A DNA stretch of 64,000 nt, taken from the NCBI GenBank assembly GCA_963776195.1, contig CAVZMO010000036.1, positions 62,001-126,000 of the forward strand. The letters run 5' to 3'. Both the position numbers and the translations under genes were made by a program. This document shows positions 37,150 to 51,110 of this stretch, one piece after another (positions within the stretch are counted from its first letter, which is position 1; every line of letters begins with the position of its first letter). The DNA is from CAVZMO01 sp963776195. Lineage in GTDB: Bacteria > Nitrospirota > Thermodesulfovibrionia > Thermodesulfovibrionales > SM23-35. The notes below the pieces were generated by a model. That model saw only the letters and a list, made by a program, of their open reading frames with translations, did not search any database and was not told the DNA's origin.

Positions 37150-38865
37150 ATGGTTCGGAGAGCAATATGTTTGTTGCTTTTACTGATGTTTGTAGTGTCA
37201 TGCGCTGCAAAGCCGGTCAGTGTTAGGTTGACAAAGCCCTTTCCTTCCGCGGACGCTTATTATTTCTACCTGCTGGGATACAGTGCAGAAAAAGAGGGGA
37301 AGTGGGAGGATGCGATCGGCTATTACGATAAGGCGCTCAAGTTGGATCTTTCCTCCTCTGACCTCAGAATACAGATCAGTTATGTGCTTCTCAGGGCGGG
37401 GAAGGTTAGTGAAGCAATATCCCTTGCCGAGGAGGTCGTTAAGAAAGAACCCGATTACATTCCGGCGCTTATGCTCCTGGGTGAGCTTTACAACAGCCAG
37501 AAAAGATCCGAAGAATCAATAAAAATGTATGAGAGGGTCCTTAAGATACAACCGGACCAGCGAGAGGCTGCTTTGTTTTTGGGGCTCCTTTATGCCTCGG
37601 TGAAGGAATATGACAAGGCCATCGGCATTCTCGAAAAGCTCAACGAGTCCAATCCCGATAACCTTATGGCGATTTATTATCTCGGTTCGATAAATATTGA
37701 CAAGGGAGACCTGGAAAAGGCTTCGGATTATTTCAAAAAGGCGATAGATCTGAGGCCTAACTTTCGATGCTGCCTATCTTAATCTTGGGCTGATCAATGA
37801 AGCCAGGAATAACCCGGAAGAGGCTCGGGCGTATTACAACAAAACAATTTCTATCAACCCCCACAATATCCAGGCAAGGGAGAGGCTTGCTCAGATTTAT
37901 TTCAAGCAAAAGGAAAACGATAAAGCGATAGAACAGTATAAGGATATAAGTACCCAGGTCCCTGCTAACATCGATATCCATATCAATCTCGGGATACTCT
38001 ATTTTGAAGAGAGACAATACGACAAGGCTATCGAGGAATTCAGGATCGTTCTTGAGGCCAGGCCTAATAATGCCGCAATCAGATATTATCTCGCTTTATC
38101 GCTCGGAGGAGATCGAGAGGAATGAAGAAGCTGTTTCTGAGTTAAAAAAAATAATCCTGCGGGAACCAAAGAACATAAATGCCTTCCTCCGTCTCGGATT
38201 TTTATATTCAAAACTGAACAGAGAGGACGATGCGATAGCAGTGTACGAAGAAATATTGAGTTTTGAGAAGGAAAAGCCCGAGGGTTATCTCTACCTGGCC
38301 GTAACGTATCTGCACAAGAAAGATTATGCAAAGGCGGAGGCTGTTCTGAGGGATGCCCTCAGCCGTTTTGAAAACAACGACGACTTAAATTTTAACCTCG
38401 CCATCGCATTAGACAAAACCAAGCGGTTTGACGAAATGGTGCAATATCTGAAGAGGGCGATCGAGATTAACCCGAAACATGCCGATGCGCTGAATTACCT
38501 CGGCTATAGCTATGCTGAAAGAGGGATACACCTTGACGAGGCATATTTACTGGTAACGCGGGCATTGGAGATTAAACCCGACAATGGATATATCATGGAC
38601 AGCCTCGGGTGGGTTTATTTCAAATCCGGGAAATACGACGAGGCATTGAAGACCCTCCTGAGGGCCGCTGAGATCGTGAAGGACGATCCCACCGTCCTGG
38701 AACACATCGGCGATGTCTATAATGCTTTGGGCTTTAAGGAAGAGGCCAAGGTATATTGGACAAGGTCGGTCAGAGTTTCAGAAAAAAGGTGAGGATGAAG
38801 ACCTCAGGGAGAGGGTCGAAAGGAAACTGAAAGGACTCGGATCCGGAGGTGGAGAGACACATTGA
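37150..38865 (+). CDS. TPR-repeat lipoprotein, frame broken
   Basis: A signal with lipobox VVSCAA is followed by about twelve tetratricopeptide repeats across roughly 570 residues (e.g. FYLLGYSAEKEGKWEDAIGY, ALNYLGYSYAERGIHLDEAY). TPR repeats mediate protein assembly; the partner is unknown. The frame breaks by one extra base near 37763 (AAC T TTC), 38106 (CTC G GAG) and 38787 (six A's). After the last correction the protein continues to 38865, overlapping ispE by 4 bases. CATAAT ends 5 bases before the ATG. It is divergent from priA with only about 50 bases between the starts. Confidence 0.85.
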
Positions 38866-39790
38866 ATCGGCGAATTTCCCTGTCTCCGCTTCACCGTGTC
38901 TCCACTTCACCGTATCAGGGTTCTTCCCTTTCCCTTAATGCCCCTGCAAAGATCAACTGGTTTCTTCAGATCCTCGGGAAAAGAGAAGACGGCTATCACA
39001 ATATCAGGACCATCATGCAGTGTATTAACCTGTATGACTGCCTCACGTTCGAGCAGCGCCGATTCGATAGATGTAGCGTGTGATTTAGACATCCCGGTTC
39101 ACGACAATATTATTTACAAAACGGTGTCTTTGTTAAAAAAGCGTGCTTCTTACCGTGAAGGTGCAAAAATTTTATTAAAGAAAAATATACCGGTTGGCGC
39201 GGGGCTCGGGGGCGGGAGCAGTGATGCCGCATATACCCTTTTAGGGCTGAATATGCTGTGGGGGCTCGGGTTGAGCAGCGAAGAATTAAGCTCGATAAGC
39301 GCCGAGATAGGTTCTGACGTCCCCTTTTTTCTTAAAGGGTCCGTTTTCTTTGGTCGAAGGGAAGGGTGAAAAGATAAAGCCGTTGGAAATAATATCCTCA
39401 ATCATACTCCTCATTGTAAAACCTCGAATATCTGTTTCCACTGCATGGGCATATTCCCGTGTCGACCTGTACCGTAGTGAAAAGTTGACAAAAAACCCTA
39501 TTGATATTAAACTGTTTTGTCAGGCTTTAAACATGCGGGATTTTACCTCTCTGGGTATGATGCTTTATAACGATTTTGAAGATGCGGTCATGAGCAAATA
39601 TCCTGTTGTCAGGGAGATCAAGCATAGGCTGTCGGAGATGGGAGCGGTAATCTCTGCAATGAGCGGAAGCGGTTCCGCTGTTTTTGGCGTTTTTCTCAAT
39701 AAAGTCGAGGCTGCAAAGGCCGCTCAAGCGATGAAACCCAATTTTTGTCGGGTGGTTGAGACATTAACAACAGTAAGCAGTAAACAGTAA
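38862..39790 (+). CDS. ispE: 4-diphosphocytidyl-2-C-methyl-D-erythritol kinase, frame broken
   Basis: This GHMP kinase of the MEP isoprenoid pathway has NAPAKINWFLQILGKREDGYH at its start, PVGAGLGGGSSDAA (the GHMP ATP motif) and a C-terminal SGSGSAVFGVF. The frame needs one extra base removed near 39060 (CGC C GAT) and near 39351 (TTT G GTC). Since ispE is essential and no other isoprenoid kinase is visible, error is likely. The start at 38862 is a TTG overlapping the TPR stop by 4 bases; a short repeat of CTTCACCGTGTCTCC-like sequence occupies residues 10-20 and makes the true N-terminus uncertain. The downstream tRNA, prs, rplY and pth form the conserved neighbourhood. Confidence 0.9.
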
Positions 39791-39838
39791 ACAAAGGGTT
39801 TTTCGTCCCATTTACTGTTTACTGATTGCTGTTTGCTA
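39770..39838. repeat. Inverted AGTAAACAGTAAAC-type intergenic repeat
   Basis: ACAGTAAGCAGTAAACAGTAAAC and TTTACTGTTTACTG with TTGCTGTTT form an imperfect inverted repeat around GGGTTTTTCGTCCC. It overlaps the ispE stop and could act as its transcription end. Confidence 0.5.
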
Positions 39839-39845
39839 ATTTTCT

Positions 39846-39920
39846 TGGGGCGTCGACAAACGGCAAGTCAGGAGACTTTGGATCTCCCATCTGGAGGTTC
39901 GAATCCTCCCGCCCCAGCCA
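39846..39920 (+). tRNA. tRNA-Gln (anticodon TTG)
   Basis: A complete cloverleaf. Acceptor TGGGGCG pairs with CGCCCCA. Anticodon loop CTTTGGA holds TTG. T-arm GGTTCGAATC is normal. CCA is encoded at 39918-39920. It lies between ispE and prs, as in many bacteria. Confidence 0.97.
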
Positions 39921-39944
39921 GTTCGATTTCGTAGAGCAAAATCG

Positions 39945-40018
39945 AAAGTTGTGAGTTTATAGTTAGGTACGAAAATATTGCTTTAACTTTCAACTCCTAA
40001 CTCATAACTTTTAACTTT
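39945..40018. repeat. AGTTATGAGTTAGGA-type intergenic inverted repeat
   Basis: GTTGTGAGTTTATAGTTAGG and CAACTCCTAACTCATAAC face each other across about 30 bases, upstream of prs. It resembles the degenerate self-similar intergenic repeats common in environmental genomes and the ones at 39770-39838 and 47606-47670. Confidence 0.45.
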
Positions 40019-40030
40019 TTTGGAGGAGTG

Positions 40031-40975
40031 ATGCCCGAAGGGATCAAGTTTTTTACCGGCAGTGCGCACAGGGGGCTTGCGAAGGAGATTGCAAGCTATC
40101 TCGATATGCCTATCGGAGACGCTACGGTATCGAGATTCAGTGACGGCGAGATCATGGTGCAGGTCAATGAAAATGTGAGGGGGACAGATGTATTTGTCCT
40201 GCAACCGACCTCTATGCCGGTTAATCGTCACCTCATGGAGCTTCTTTTAATGGTGGATGCACTGAAGAGGGCATCGGCAAGCAGGATAACAGCTATCATC
40301 CCGTACTACGGATATGCGAGGCAGGACAGAAAGGTCCAGCCGAGGGTTCCGATATCCGCAAAACTTGTGGCTGATTTGATAACCGCGGCGGGTACAAACA
40401 GAGTGCTTACCATGGACCTTCACGCGGCCCAGATCCAGGGCTTTTTCAATATCCCCGTCGATAATCTTTATGCAGCTCCTGTCCTTCTGGATTATATCCG
40501 GAAACAATATCATTTCGAAAACCTCATTATCGTGTCACCCGATGCCGGCGGTGTGGAGAGGGCAAGGGCCTTTGCAAAAAAGCTCCAGTGTTCAATCGCA
40601 ATTATTGATAAAAGGCGCGAAGTAGCGAATGTATCCCAGATCATGAATGTAATAGGAGAAGTCGAAGATAAGGATACGATCATACTCGATGATATGATCG
40701 ATACAGGTGGTACAACAATTCAAGCAGCTGCAGCACTGAAGAGAAAAGGTGCAAAAAGGGTAGTTGCCGCGTGTACTCATGCAGTGCTTTCGGATGACGC
40801 GGTCGAAAAGGTGAATAACTCCGTGCTGGAGGAACTTATCGTTACCAATACGATACCCCCCGACAGCAAAAAGGAGCGGTGCAAAAAGCTTACTATTTTA
40901 AGTATAGCACCTCTTATCGGAGAGGCGATCAGAAGGATTCATGACGAATCTTCAATAAGTTCACTGTTTGCGTAA
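40031..40975 (+). CDS. prs: Ribose-phosphate pyrophosphokinase
   Basis: A 314-residue enzyme making PRPP for nucleotides, His and Trp. Motifs DLHAAQIQGFFNIPVDNL and the PRPP loop DDMIDTGGTT are intact. The ATG at 40031 follows GGAGGAGTG; a GTG at 40028 is less likely. It sits between tRNA-Gln and rplY. Confidence 0.97.
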   Translation: MPEGIKFFTGSAHRGLAKEIASYLDMPIGDATVSRFSDGEIMVQVNENVRGTDVFVLQPTSMPVNRHLMELLLMVDALKRASASRITAIIPYYGYARQDRKVQPRVPISAKLVADLITAAGTNRVLTMDLHAAQIQGFFNIPVDNLYAAPVLLDYIRKQYHFENLIIVSPDAGGVERARAFAKKLQCSIAIIDKRREVANVSQIMNVIGEVEDKDTIILDDMIDTGGTTIQAAAALKRKGAKRVVAACTHAVLSDDAVEKVNNSVLEELIVTNTIPPDSKKERCKKLTILSIAPLIGEAIRRIHDESSISSLFA

Positions 40976-41001
40976 TTGATGATTGATAGAGAGGAGGAGA
41001 A

Positions 41002-41658
41002 ATGGAAAGAATAATCATTCATGCCGAAAAGAGGGAAGAGACCGGTAAGGGGGTGGCGCGCTCCCTCAGAAGAAAAGACAAGATCCCCGGGGTTCTTTAT
41101 AGAGGGGGAGGGTCTCTCCCGATCAAACTTCCTAAGAAGGAGATTACCCAGTTTATTAATACAACCGCCGGTGAACAAATAATGGTGGACCTTCAGTTTG
41201 CAGACGGCGAGACTAAACTCGCTCTTGTAAAGGACTACCAGATTGATCCTACAAGGAGGGAGTTGCTCCACGCAGATTTTTTTGAAGTTCTGCTGACGGA
41301 GAAGGTAAAGGTGAATGCACATATAATCCCTACCGGAGAACCTGTCGGTGTAAAGAGAGACGCCGGGATATTACAGAACCTCCTGAGAGATATAGAGATA
41401 GAATGCCTGCCGGACAAAATACCCGGCCACATCAAGATCGATATATCGGGACTCGAAATAGGACAATCCTTTCATGTCAGAGACCTTAAACTGGAAGAAG
41501 GGATAAAGGTTCTGACGGATCCCGGAGAAGTCATCGTGAATATAATCGCACCATTGGTTGAAGAGGTTGCGCCGGTAGCTGAAGTTGCCGCACCCGAGGT
41601 CGCAGAACCCGAGGTGATAAAGAAAGGTAAGAAAGAAGAAGAGGAAGAGAAAAAATAG
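41002..41658 (+). CDS. rplY: 50S ribosomal protein L25/CTC family
   Basis: A 218-residue long form of L25 that binds 5S rRNA. The N-terminal L25 domain (EETGKGVARSLRRKDKIPGVLYRG) and the C-terminal TL5/CTC domain (KVNAHIIPTGEPVGVK, ECLPDKIPGHIKIDIS) are clear, with an acidic then Lys/Glu-rich tail. GAGGAGG precedes the ATG. The gene order prs-rplY-pth is conserved widely. Confidence 0.96.
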   Translation: MERIIIHAEKREETGKGVARSLRRKDKIPGVLYRGGGSLPIKLPKKEITQFINTTAGEQIMVDLQFADGETKLALVKDYQIDPTRRELLHADFFEVLLTEKVKVNAHIIPTGEPVGVKRDAGILQNLLRDIEIECLPDKIPGHIKIDISGLEIGQSFHVRDLKLEEGIKVLTDPGEVIVNIIAPLVEEVAPVAEVAAPEVAEPEVIKKGKKEEEEEKK

Positions 41659-41680
41659 TTATTTTTTTCGATTCTGACCG

Positions 41681-42250
41681 ATGAACGATGCACAGTTGGT
41701 ATGGCTTATCGCCGGTCTCGGGAATCCCGGAAGGAAATACTCCAGGACCAGACATAATATCGGCTTCATGGTGATAGAGGAGATTGCCGAGAAATATAAA
41801 ATAGATCTCGTAGAAAAAAGAGAGTACAGAATGGGAAGGGGTTCTATAGAGGGCCACAAGGTGCTGCTCGCAGAACCCCTTCTTTATATGAACATGAGCG
41901 GTATCGCTCTTAAGAATATATTTAGGAAGTCCCATGTCCAGCCTGAAAATCTTGTCGTTATTCATGATGATCTTGATATGGAAACGGGTAGATTAAGAAT
42001 CAGGGAAACGGGTTCATCCGGCGGGCACAAAGGAGTCGAGTCAATTATTCAGAGCATAGGTTCCAGGGATTTTATACGGGTAAAAATCGGGATAGGAAGA
42101 GGAGCAGGGATACCGGCCGAGGAGTACGTGCTGAAAAAATTCAAAAAAGATGAGATGGATTTGATTCAAGAGTCGATACAGAAGGCGTCGGATGCGATCT
42201 GCTCCATTATTTCGGAAGGAGTGCGTAAGGCTATGAATAAGTTTAATTGA
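41681..42250 (+). CDS. pth: Peptidyl-tRNA hydrolase
   Basis: A 189-residue enzyme that frees tRNA from stalled peptides. The active-site His lies in YSRTRHNIGFMVIE; GLGNPG, PLLYMNMSG and SSGGHKGVESII are conserved. It follows rplY by 22 bases. Confidence 0.97.
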   Translation: MNDAQLVWLIAGLGNPGRKYSRTRHNIGFMVIEEIAEKYKIDLVEKREYRMGRGSIEGHKVLLAEPLLYMNMSGIALKNIFRKSHVQPENLVVIHDDLDMETGRLRIRETGSSGGHKGVESIIQSIGSRDFIRVKIGIGRGAGIPAEEYVLKKFKKDEMDLIQESIQKASDAICSIISEGVRKAMNKFN

Positions 42251-42293
42251 AGTGATATTAGATAGAGAGTGAAAATATCGTTCAAAAATTTAT

Positions 42294-42322
42294 TTGACTT
42301 GATAATGTTGTTAAAGTATCTT
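42294..42322 (+). promoter_or_regulatory. Likely sigma-70 promoter upstream of moeA
   Basis: TTGACT (42294-42299) and TATCTT (42317-42322) are 17 bases apart. The transcript would start about 160 bases before moeA. Confidence 0.5.
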
Positions 42323-42447
42323 GTAAATCTACTACCCAACAAAATGACCCAACAGCCATCAGTTGACGGTACACTAAGGTATCAAGAGATACATTTTTTC
42401 ACGACACCTGCACTCTCTGAGATGAATTAAATCAGCTTATTTGTAGC

Positions 42448-42465
42448 CGCAGGCTTTAGCCTGCG
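42448..42465 (+). repeat. REP-like hairpin before moeA
   Basis: CGCAGGCT-TT-AGCCTGCG is a perfect 8-bp hairpin within GTAGCCGCAGGC...GCG, a dispersed repeat type seen in many genomes. It lies 28 bases before the moeA ATG in the predicted leader. Confidence 0.5.
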
Positions 42466-42492
42466 TTAAAATGGTTTTAAAGGCAGATATCT

Positions 42493-43746
42493 ATGCGCGA
42501 CATGCTTGGCAGAGAAGAACTTATTCCTGTGGAAAAGGCACTTGAACTCCTTTTGCAACATGCACCTTTTAAAAGACCTGCTGAAGTCAACCTCTCAATC
42601 GGCAAGTCTTACAGAATGGTTCTATCAAGGGACATCGTCTCTCCGGAAGACCTCCCTTCATTCAGCAGATCAACGGTAGACGGATTTGCAGTAAATGCTT
42701 TGGATACCTTTGGCGCTACCGAGAGTCTCCCCTCATATCTTAATATAATGGCCGAGATATCAATGGGCGAGAGGCCTGAATTTGTGGTTAAGAAGGGGGA
42801 GTGTGCCAGGATCGCAACAGGCGGCATGCTTCCCGGAGGCGCTGATTCAGTCGTGATGTTTGAACACACCCAGCAGATGGATGAAAGGATGATAGAAATT
42901 TTGAAGCCTGTTTCACCGGGTGAAAATGTGATACCGGTGGGAGAAGATGCAAGAAGAGATGAACGCATATTGAAGGGAGGACACAGATTAAGACCGCAGG
43001 ATATCGGCGCGCTCGCCGGGCTTGGGATAACAGACGTATGGGTCTATGAAAAGCCGAGAGTCTCTATTATATCAACCGGTGATGAGATCGTCCCTGCGGC
43101 GGAGCCTGTAAAACCAGGTCAGGTGCGGGACATCAATTCATATACCTTGTCAGGATTGATATTAGACGACGGAGGGATACCTATCAAGAAAGGGATCTTC
43201 AATGACCGATATGAAATCATCAAAGATGTGGTAAAAGCTTCTTTGAAAAGTTCTGATATGGTCTTGATTACGGGCGGGAGCTCGGTAGGCATGAAGGATA
43301 TGACGTCTCGGGTGATAGGTGACCTCGGAAAGCCGGGAGTCTTATTCCACGGTGTGTCACTAAAGCCCGGCAAACCCATGATCGGCGGTGTTATCGAGAA
43401 CATTCCCGTCTTCGGCCTGCCCGGACATCCGGCGGCCGTCAATGTCTGTTTCGAGGTCTTTATCAGGCCTGTTCTGGGAATTCAGTCAGGATGTAATGAA
43501 AACCGCTTCGATAAAGAAAAAAGGACTGTTCAGGCAAGGATAGCAAAAAACATCTCATCAAGTCCCGGCAGGGAAGAACATATAGGAGTGGCCCTTGAAG
43601 TGAGGAATGGCGAACTGTGGGCTATACCTTTACTCGGCAAATCAGGCCTTATCACAACGCTGACACGGGCAGCCGGGACAGCTGTCATTCCTCTAAAGAA
43701 ACTCGGGGTGCATGAAGGGGAGATTATAGAAGTCAGACTCTTTTAA
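42493..43746 (+). CDS. moeA: Molybdopterin molybdenumtransferase
   Basis: A 417-residue protein that inserts molybdenum into molybdopterin. Signatures are PSFSRSTVDGFAVNA, RIATGGMLPGGAD, ISTGDEIV, LITGGSSVGMKD and FGLPGHPAAVNVCFE. Length is normal. Moco enzymes are thus expected; the only molybdopterin oxidoreductase seen here (55934-56375) is a remnant. Its stop overlaps the convergent dehydrogenase stop by 4 bases. Confidence 0.95.
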   Translation: MRDMLGREELIPVEKALELLLQHAPFKRPAEVNLSIGKSYRMVLSRDIVSPEDLPSFSRSTVDGFAVNALDTFGATESLPSYLNIMAEISMGERPEFVVKKGECARIATGGMLPGGADSVVMFEHTQQMDERMIEILKPVSPGENVIPVGEDARRDERILKGGHRLRPQDIGALAGLGITDVWVYEKPRVSIISTGDEIVPAAEPVKPGQVRDINSYTLSGLILDDGGIPIKKGIFNDRYEIIKDVVKASLKSSDMVLITGGSSVGMKDMTSRVIGDLGKPGVLFHGVSLKPGKPMIGGVIENIPVFGLPGHPAAVNVCFEVFIRPVLGIQSGCNENRFDKEKRTVQARIAKNISSSPGREEHIGVALEVRNGELWAIPLLGKSGLITTLTRAAGTAVIPLKKLGVHEGEIIEVRLF

Positions 43747-44756
43747 TCGGGAACTACTACAATTTTCAACGAGTCTTTTGCCTCGCTGGCTAATTTGAAC
43801 CCTTGCATAATATCTGAGAGTGGTACTCTGTGGGTTATCATTTTTCTGACGTTAATTATCCTTCTGTCGATTATCTCGATTGCCTTTTTAAGATCGTCGG
43901 GGGCTGCGCCATAGGAAAATGTCACAGTTATTTCATCTCTCCAAAATCGCTGGGACGGGATGCTGACATCAAAATCCGGCACTGCGAAGAAAAGAATTGT
44001 TCCTTTTCTGTCAACAGAAGACAGGGCGCTATCAATAGCCTGTTTTGCAGCTGCGCAGACAATCACGATATCAGCTAATCTGTTATTATTTATGCTTTTC
44101 AGTTCATCCGTAGCATACATGTGTGCATTAATTACATGATCGGCGCCAAACTCCAAGGCTCTATTCAGCCTGGATTCGTTGATATCCGTAGCAATAACCT
44201 TCCCCTTTCTTATCTTTGACAATTGAATGTGGAGAAGGCCGGAAATACCCGATCCTATTATCAAAACCGTTTGTCCTTCTATCAATCCCAATCGGTTCTG
44301 TCCTGCTATGGCGCATGCCAGAGGTTCTATCATCGCACCGTCTTCATAGGTCAATCCGTCAGGGAGGAGAAAAGTTCCGTATCTGACATTGTCTTCGGGA
44401 ACCCTTATGAATTCGGAAAACCCTCCAGGGTCATAATTGCCGGAATGGAGTGATTCGCAGGCGGTATACTTGCCTTGAAGACAGTGATGGCATCTATAAC
44501 ATGGAACATGGTGAGATACAAATACTCTGTCACCCTTTCTGAACCCTTCGACATTATTGCCGATATCTATGATTTCACCGGTCATCTCATGCCCAAGAAT
44601 TCGGGGAGCTTTTTTTATTCTGTACCACTCCATTACATCGGTCCCGCAGATTCCACAGGCCTTCATTTTCACAAGGATTTCATCAGGCGAAACAGAAGGC
44701 GTTGGTCGCTCTTCAATTCTTATATCGTCGTTCCTATGATAAACGGCTACTTTCAT
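43743..44756 (-). CDS. Zinc-dependent alcohol/sorbitol-type dehydrogenase
   Basis: A 337-residue medium-chain dehydrogenase. The catalytic zinc ligand is in KACGICGTDV with GHEMTGEI; the structural zinc is in CYRCHHCLQGKYTAC. The NAD motif is VLIIGSGISGLLHIQLSKI. It resembles threonine and sorbitol dehydrogenases; the substrate is unknown. Confidence 0.88.
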   Translation of the reverse strand: MKVAVYHRNDDIRIEERPTPSVSPDEILVKMKACGICGTDVMEWYRIKKAPRILGHEMTGEIIDIGNNVEGFRKGDRVFVSHHVPCYRCHHCLQGKYTACESLHSGNYDPGGFSEFIRVPEDNVRYGTFLLPDGLTYEDGAMIEPLACAIAGQNRLGLIEGQTVLIIGSGISGLLHIQLSKIRKGKVIATDINESRLNRALEFGADHVINAHMYATDELKSINNNRLADIVIVCAAAKQAIDSALSSVDRKGTILFFAVPDFDVSIPSQRFWRDEITVTFSYGAAPDDLKKAIEIIDRRIINVRKMITHRVPLSDIMQGFKLASEAKDSLKIVVVPD

Positions 44757-44773
44757 CGAAAAAATCCTTTGAT

Positions 44774-44902
44774 ATTTTAGTAATCCCCTCTCGCCCCTCT
44801 TTAAGAAAGACGGAATTATATGCCTATATTCTAAAAGGTATTCAAGTATAAGTTCTCACTCCCCAATTTATAAAGGGGGATGCAGGGGGGAATTACTAAT
44901 TT
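44774..44902. repeat. Palindromic MITE-like element
   Basis: TTAGTAATCCCCTCTCGCCC (44774 onward) and the reverse-complementary end AAAGGGGGATGCAGGGGGGA ending ATTACTAA (about 44873-44902) form imperfect terminal inverted repeats around about 75 bases with no ORF. It fills most of the gap between the dehydrogenase and the aldolase gene. Confidence 0.55.
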
Positions 44903-44956
44903 CATATCTGTGACTTTAAGACACAGGGTTCACAAATTTTATAGCTTTCAAAATGG

Positions 44957-45730
44957 CTACTTTTTCGAATAAATCTTGAATGCCTCATCAACAGAAGAAC
45001 CCTTGTGGACGATTGCCCGTATGGCCTTTATCATACCCACAGGATTGTCGCTCTGAAAAATATTCCTTCCCATATCAACGCCTGATGCGCCTTCTTCAAT
45101 CGCATTTGCGGTCATCTGCAAGGCATCTTTTTCATGTATTTTTTTGCCTCCTGCCATAACAACGGGCACGGGGCATCCTTCAACAACCTTATCAAAATTT
45201 TCGCAATAATATGTCTTAACAAAATGTGCACCGATTTCTGCAGCCATTCTGCATGCAAGCCCGAGATAGCGGGCATCCCTTCCCATCTCTTTACCAACAG
45301 CCGTAACAGCCAGTACAGGTATTCCGTATCTCTCTGCCTCATTCACTAATCTGCCCAGATTTGCTATTGTTCTGTCTTCATTCTTTGCTCCGACGAAAAT
45401 AGACATTCCGATACCGGAAGCATTAAGCCTTATGGCCTCTTCCATTGATGTGGTAATATCCTCGTTGGACAATTCCCCAAGAATGCTCGGGCCTCCCGAA
45501 ACCCTGAGGCATATTGAAACATCGCTCCTCGGATCGACACAATTTCTCACCATTCCTCTCGTTATGAATAAACAATCCGCATGAGGAATCAGCGGAGCAA
45601 CGGTCTTTTTTAGATCTTTTAACCCCGTCGTGGGGCCCTGAAAATAACCGTGATCAACGGCGAGCATAACGGTTTTTCCTGTCCTAGGATTAATAATTCG
45701 GGAAAGCCTGTTTTTCATTCCGAAATCCAT
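44957..45730 (-). CDS. LsrF/DhnA-like class I aldolase
   Basis: A 257-residue protein very close in sequence pattern to LsrF: MDFGMKNRLSRIINPRTGKT, VMLAVDHGYFQGPTTGL, then VMAGGKKIHEKDALQM and ASGVDMGRNIFQSD. LsrF acts on phosphorylated AI-2 breakdown products, and DhnA relatives are FBP aldolases or make aromatic precursors. No lsr transporter or kinase genes are nearby, so quorum-signal processing is unproven. The start at 45730 follows AAGGAGAATTCAACA; the frame is open to 45790. Confidence 0.85.
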   Translation of the reverse strand: MDFGMKNRLSRIINPRTGKTVMLAVDHGYFQGPTTGLKDLKKTVAPLIPHADCLFITRGMVRNCVDPRSDVSICLRVSGGPSILGELSNEDITTSMEEAIRLNASGIGMSIFVGAKNEDRTIANLGRLVNEAERYGIPVLAVTAVGKEMGRDARYLGLACRMAAEIGAHFVKTYYCENFDKVVEGCPVPVVMAGGKKIHEKDALQMTANAIEEGASGVDMGRNIFQSDNPVGMIKAIRAIVHKGSSVDEAFKIYSKK

Positions 45731-45842
45731 TGTTGAATTCTCCTTATCCCTTTTTTTGAAAGTATATAAAATGTTATAATTAACTGTCAAAGCGGGAAAA
45801 ATATAAGAAATAAGAAATTCGGATTGGATCTTAAAATTAGTA

Positions 45843-45872
45843 TTGACAAAGTACCATGAAGTTGATTATTAT
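45843..45872 (+). promoter_or_regulatory. Likely rRNA operon promoter
   Basis: TTGACA (45843-45848) is followed after 18 bases by TATTAT (45867-45872), with TATAAT overlapping one step further on. A GTTCTTTGAAAA segment just downstream resembles a boxA antitermination site, and TCTTTGACAA near 47870 looks similar before 23S. Confidence 0.6.
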
Positions 45873-45901
45873 AATTTCTCTTTGATCGTTCTTTGAAAAA
45901 T

Positions 45902-45917
45902 CTAAAAAAGTGCGTAG
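45902..45917 (+). ncRNA. 16S precursor processing stem, 5' arm
   Basis: CTAAAAAAGTGCGTAG pairs perfectly over 16 bases with CTACGCACTTTTTTAG at 47493-47508, giving the long RNase III-type stem that flanks 16S rRNA. Confidence 0.8.
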
Positions 45918-45945
45918 CAGCATGTCCTAGTCAGTTTTAAAACTA

Positions 45946-47475
<1,530 letters not shown>

Positions 47476-47528
47476 AAAAATAAGGGGCATGTCTACGCAC
47501 TTTTTTAGTTTTTGTGCAGGGAAAGCAG

Positions 47529-47605
<77 letters not shown>

Positions 47606-47670
47606 ATCACATTTGAAGATTGACGATTTGCGATTTTTAAATCTAAAATCTGAAATCAATAATCTCAAGT
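47606..47670. repeat. Degenerate AATCTAAAATC-type spacer repeat
   Basis: GATTGACGATTTGCGATTTT and AAATCTAAAATCTGAAATCA are self-similar runs between the two tRNA genes. They resemble simple intergenic filler repeats found elsewhere in the window. Confidence 0.4.
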
Positions 47671-47746
47671 GGGGGTGTAGCTCAGTTGGGAGAGCGCCTG
47701 CTTTGCAAGCAGGAGGTCATCGGTTCGATCCCGTTCACCTCCACCA
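47671..47746 (+). tRNA. tRNA-Ala (anticodon TGC)
   Basis: A 76-nt cloverleaf. Acceptor GGGGGTG pairs with CACCTCC (one G-U pair), anticodon TGC in CTTTGCAAG, CCA encoded. It precedes 23S rRNA. Confidence 0.98.
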
Positions 47747-47894
47747 AGCAAGCTTTTGCTCTGCAAAAAATAAGTGTAATTTGTGAAGAGTTGCCGGTGT
47801 GATTTGTTGAAATATTCGGTTTAACTGTTCACGGGTTGCATGAAACTCGAAAATGGAGTTTCGCAGATCTTTGACAACAGAAGGGAATAAGTAA

Positions 47895-50906
<3,012 letters not shown>

Positions 50907-50985
50907 ATTATTTTCCCTCCTGTTGTCAATGAAAAGGTTGAAAAAAACGCTTTTTGATGGTATTATGAAAACTAGTAATTAAGGT

Positions 50986-51103
<118 letters not shown>

Positions 51104-51110
51104 TATAAAT

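Noticed and set aside
39770..40018. Attachment site next to tRNA-Gln
   Set aside because: The flanking repeats are simple intergenic palindromes, and no integrase or phage gene is in the window.
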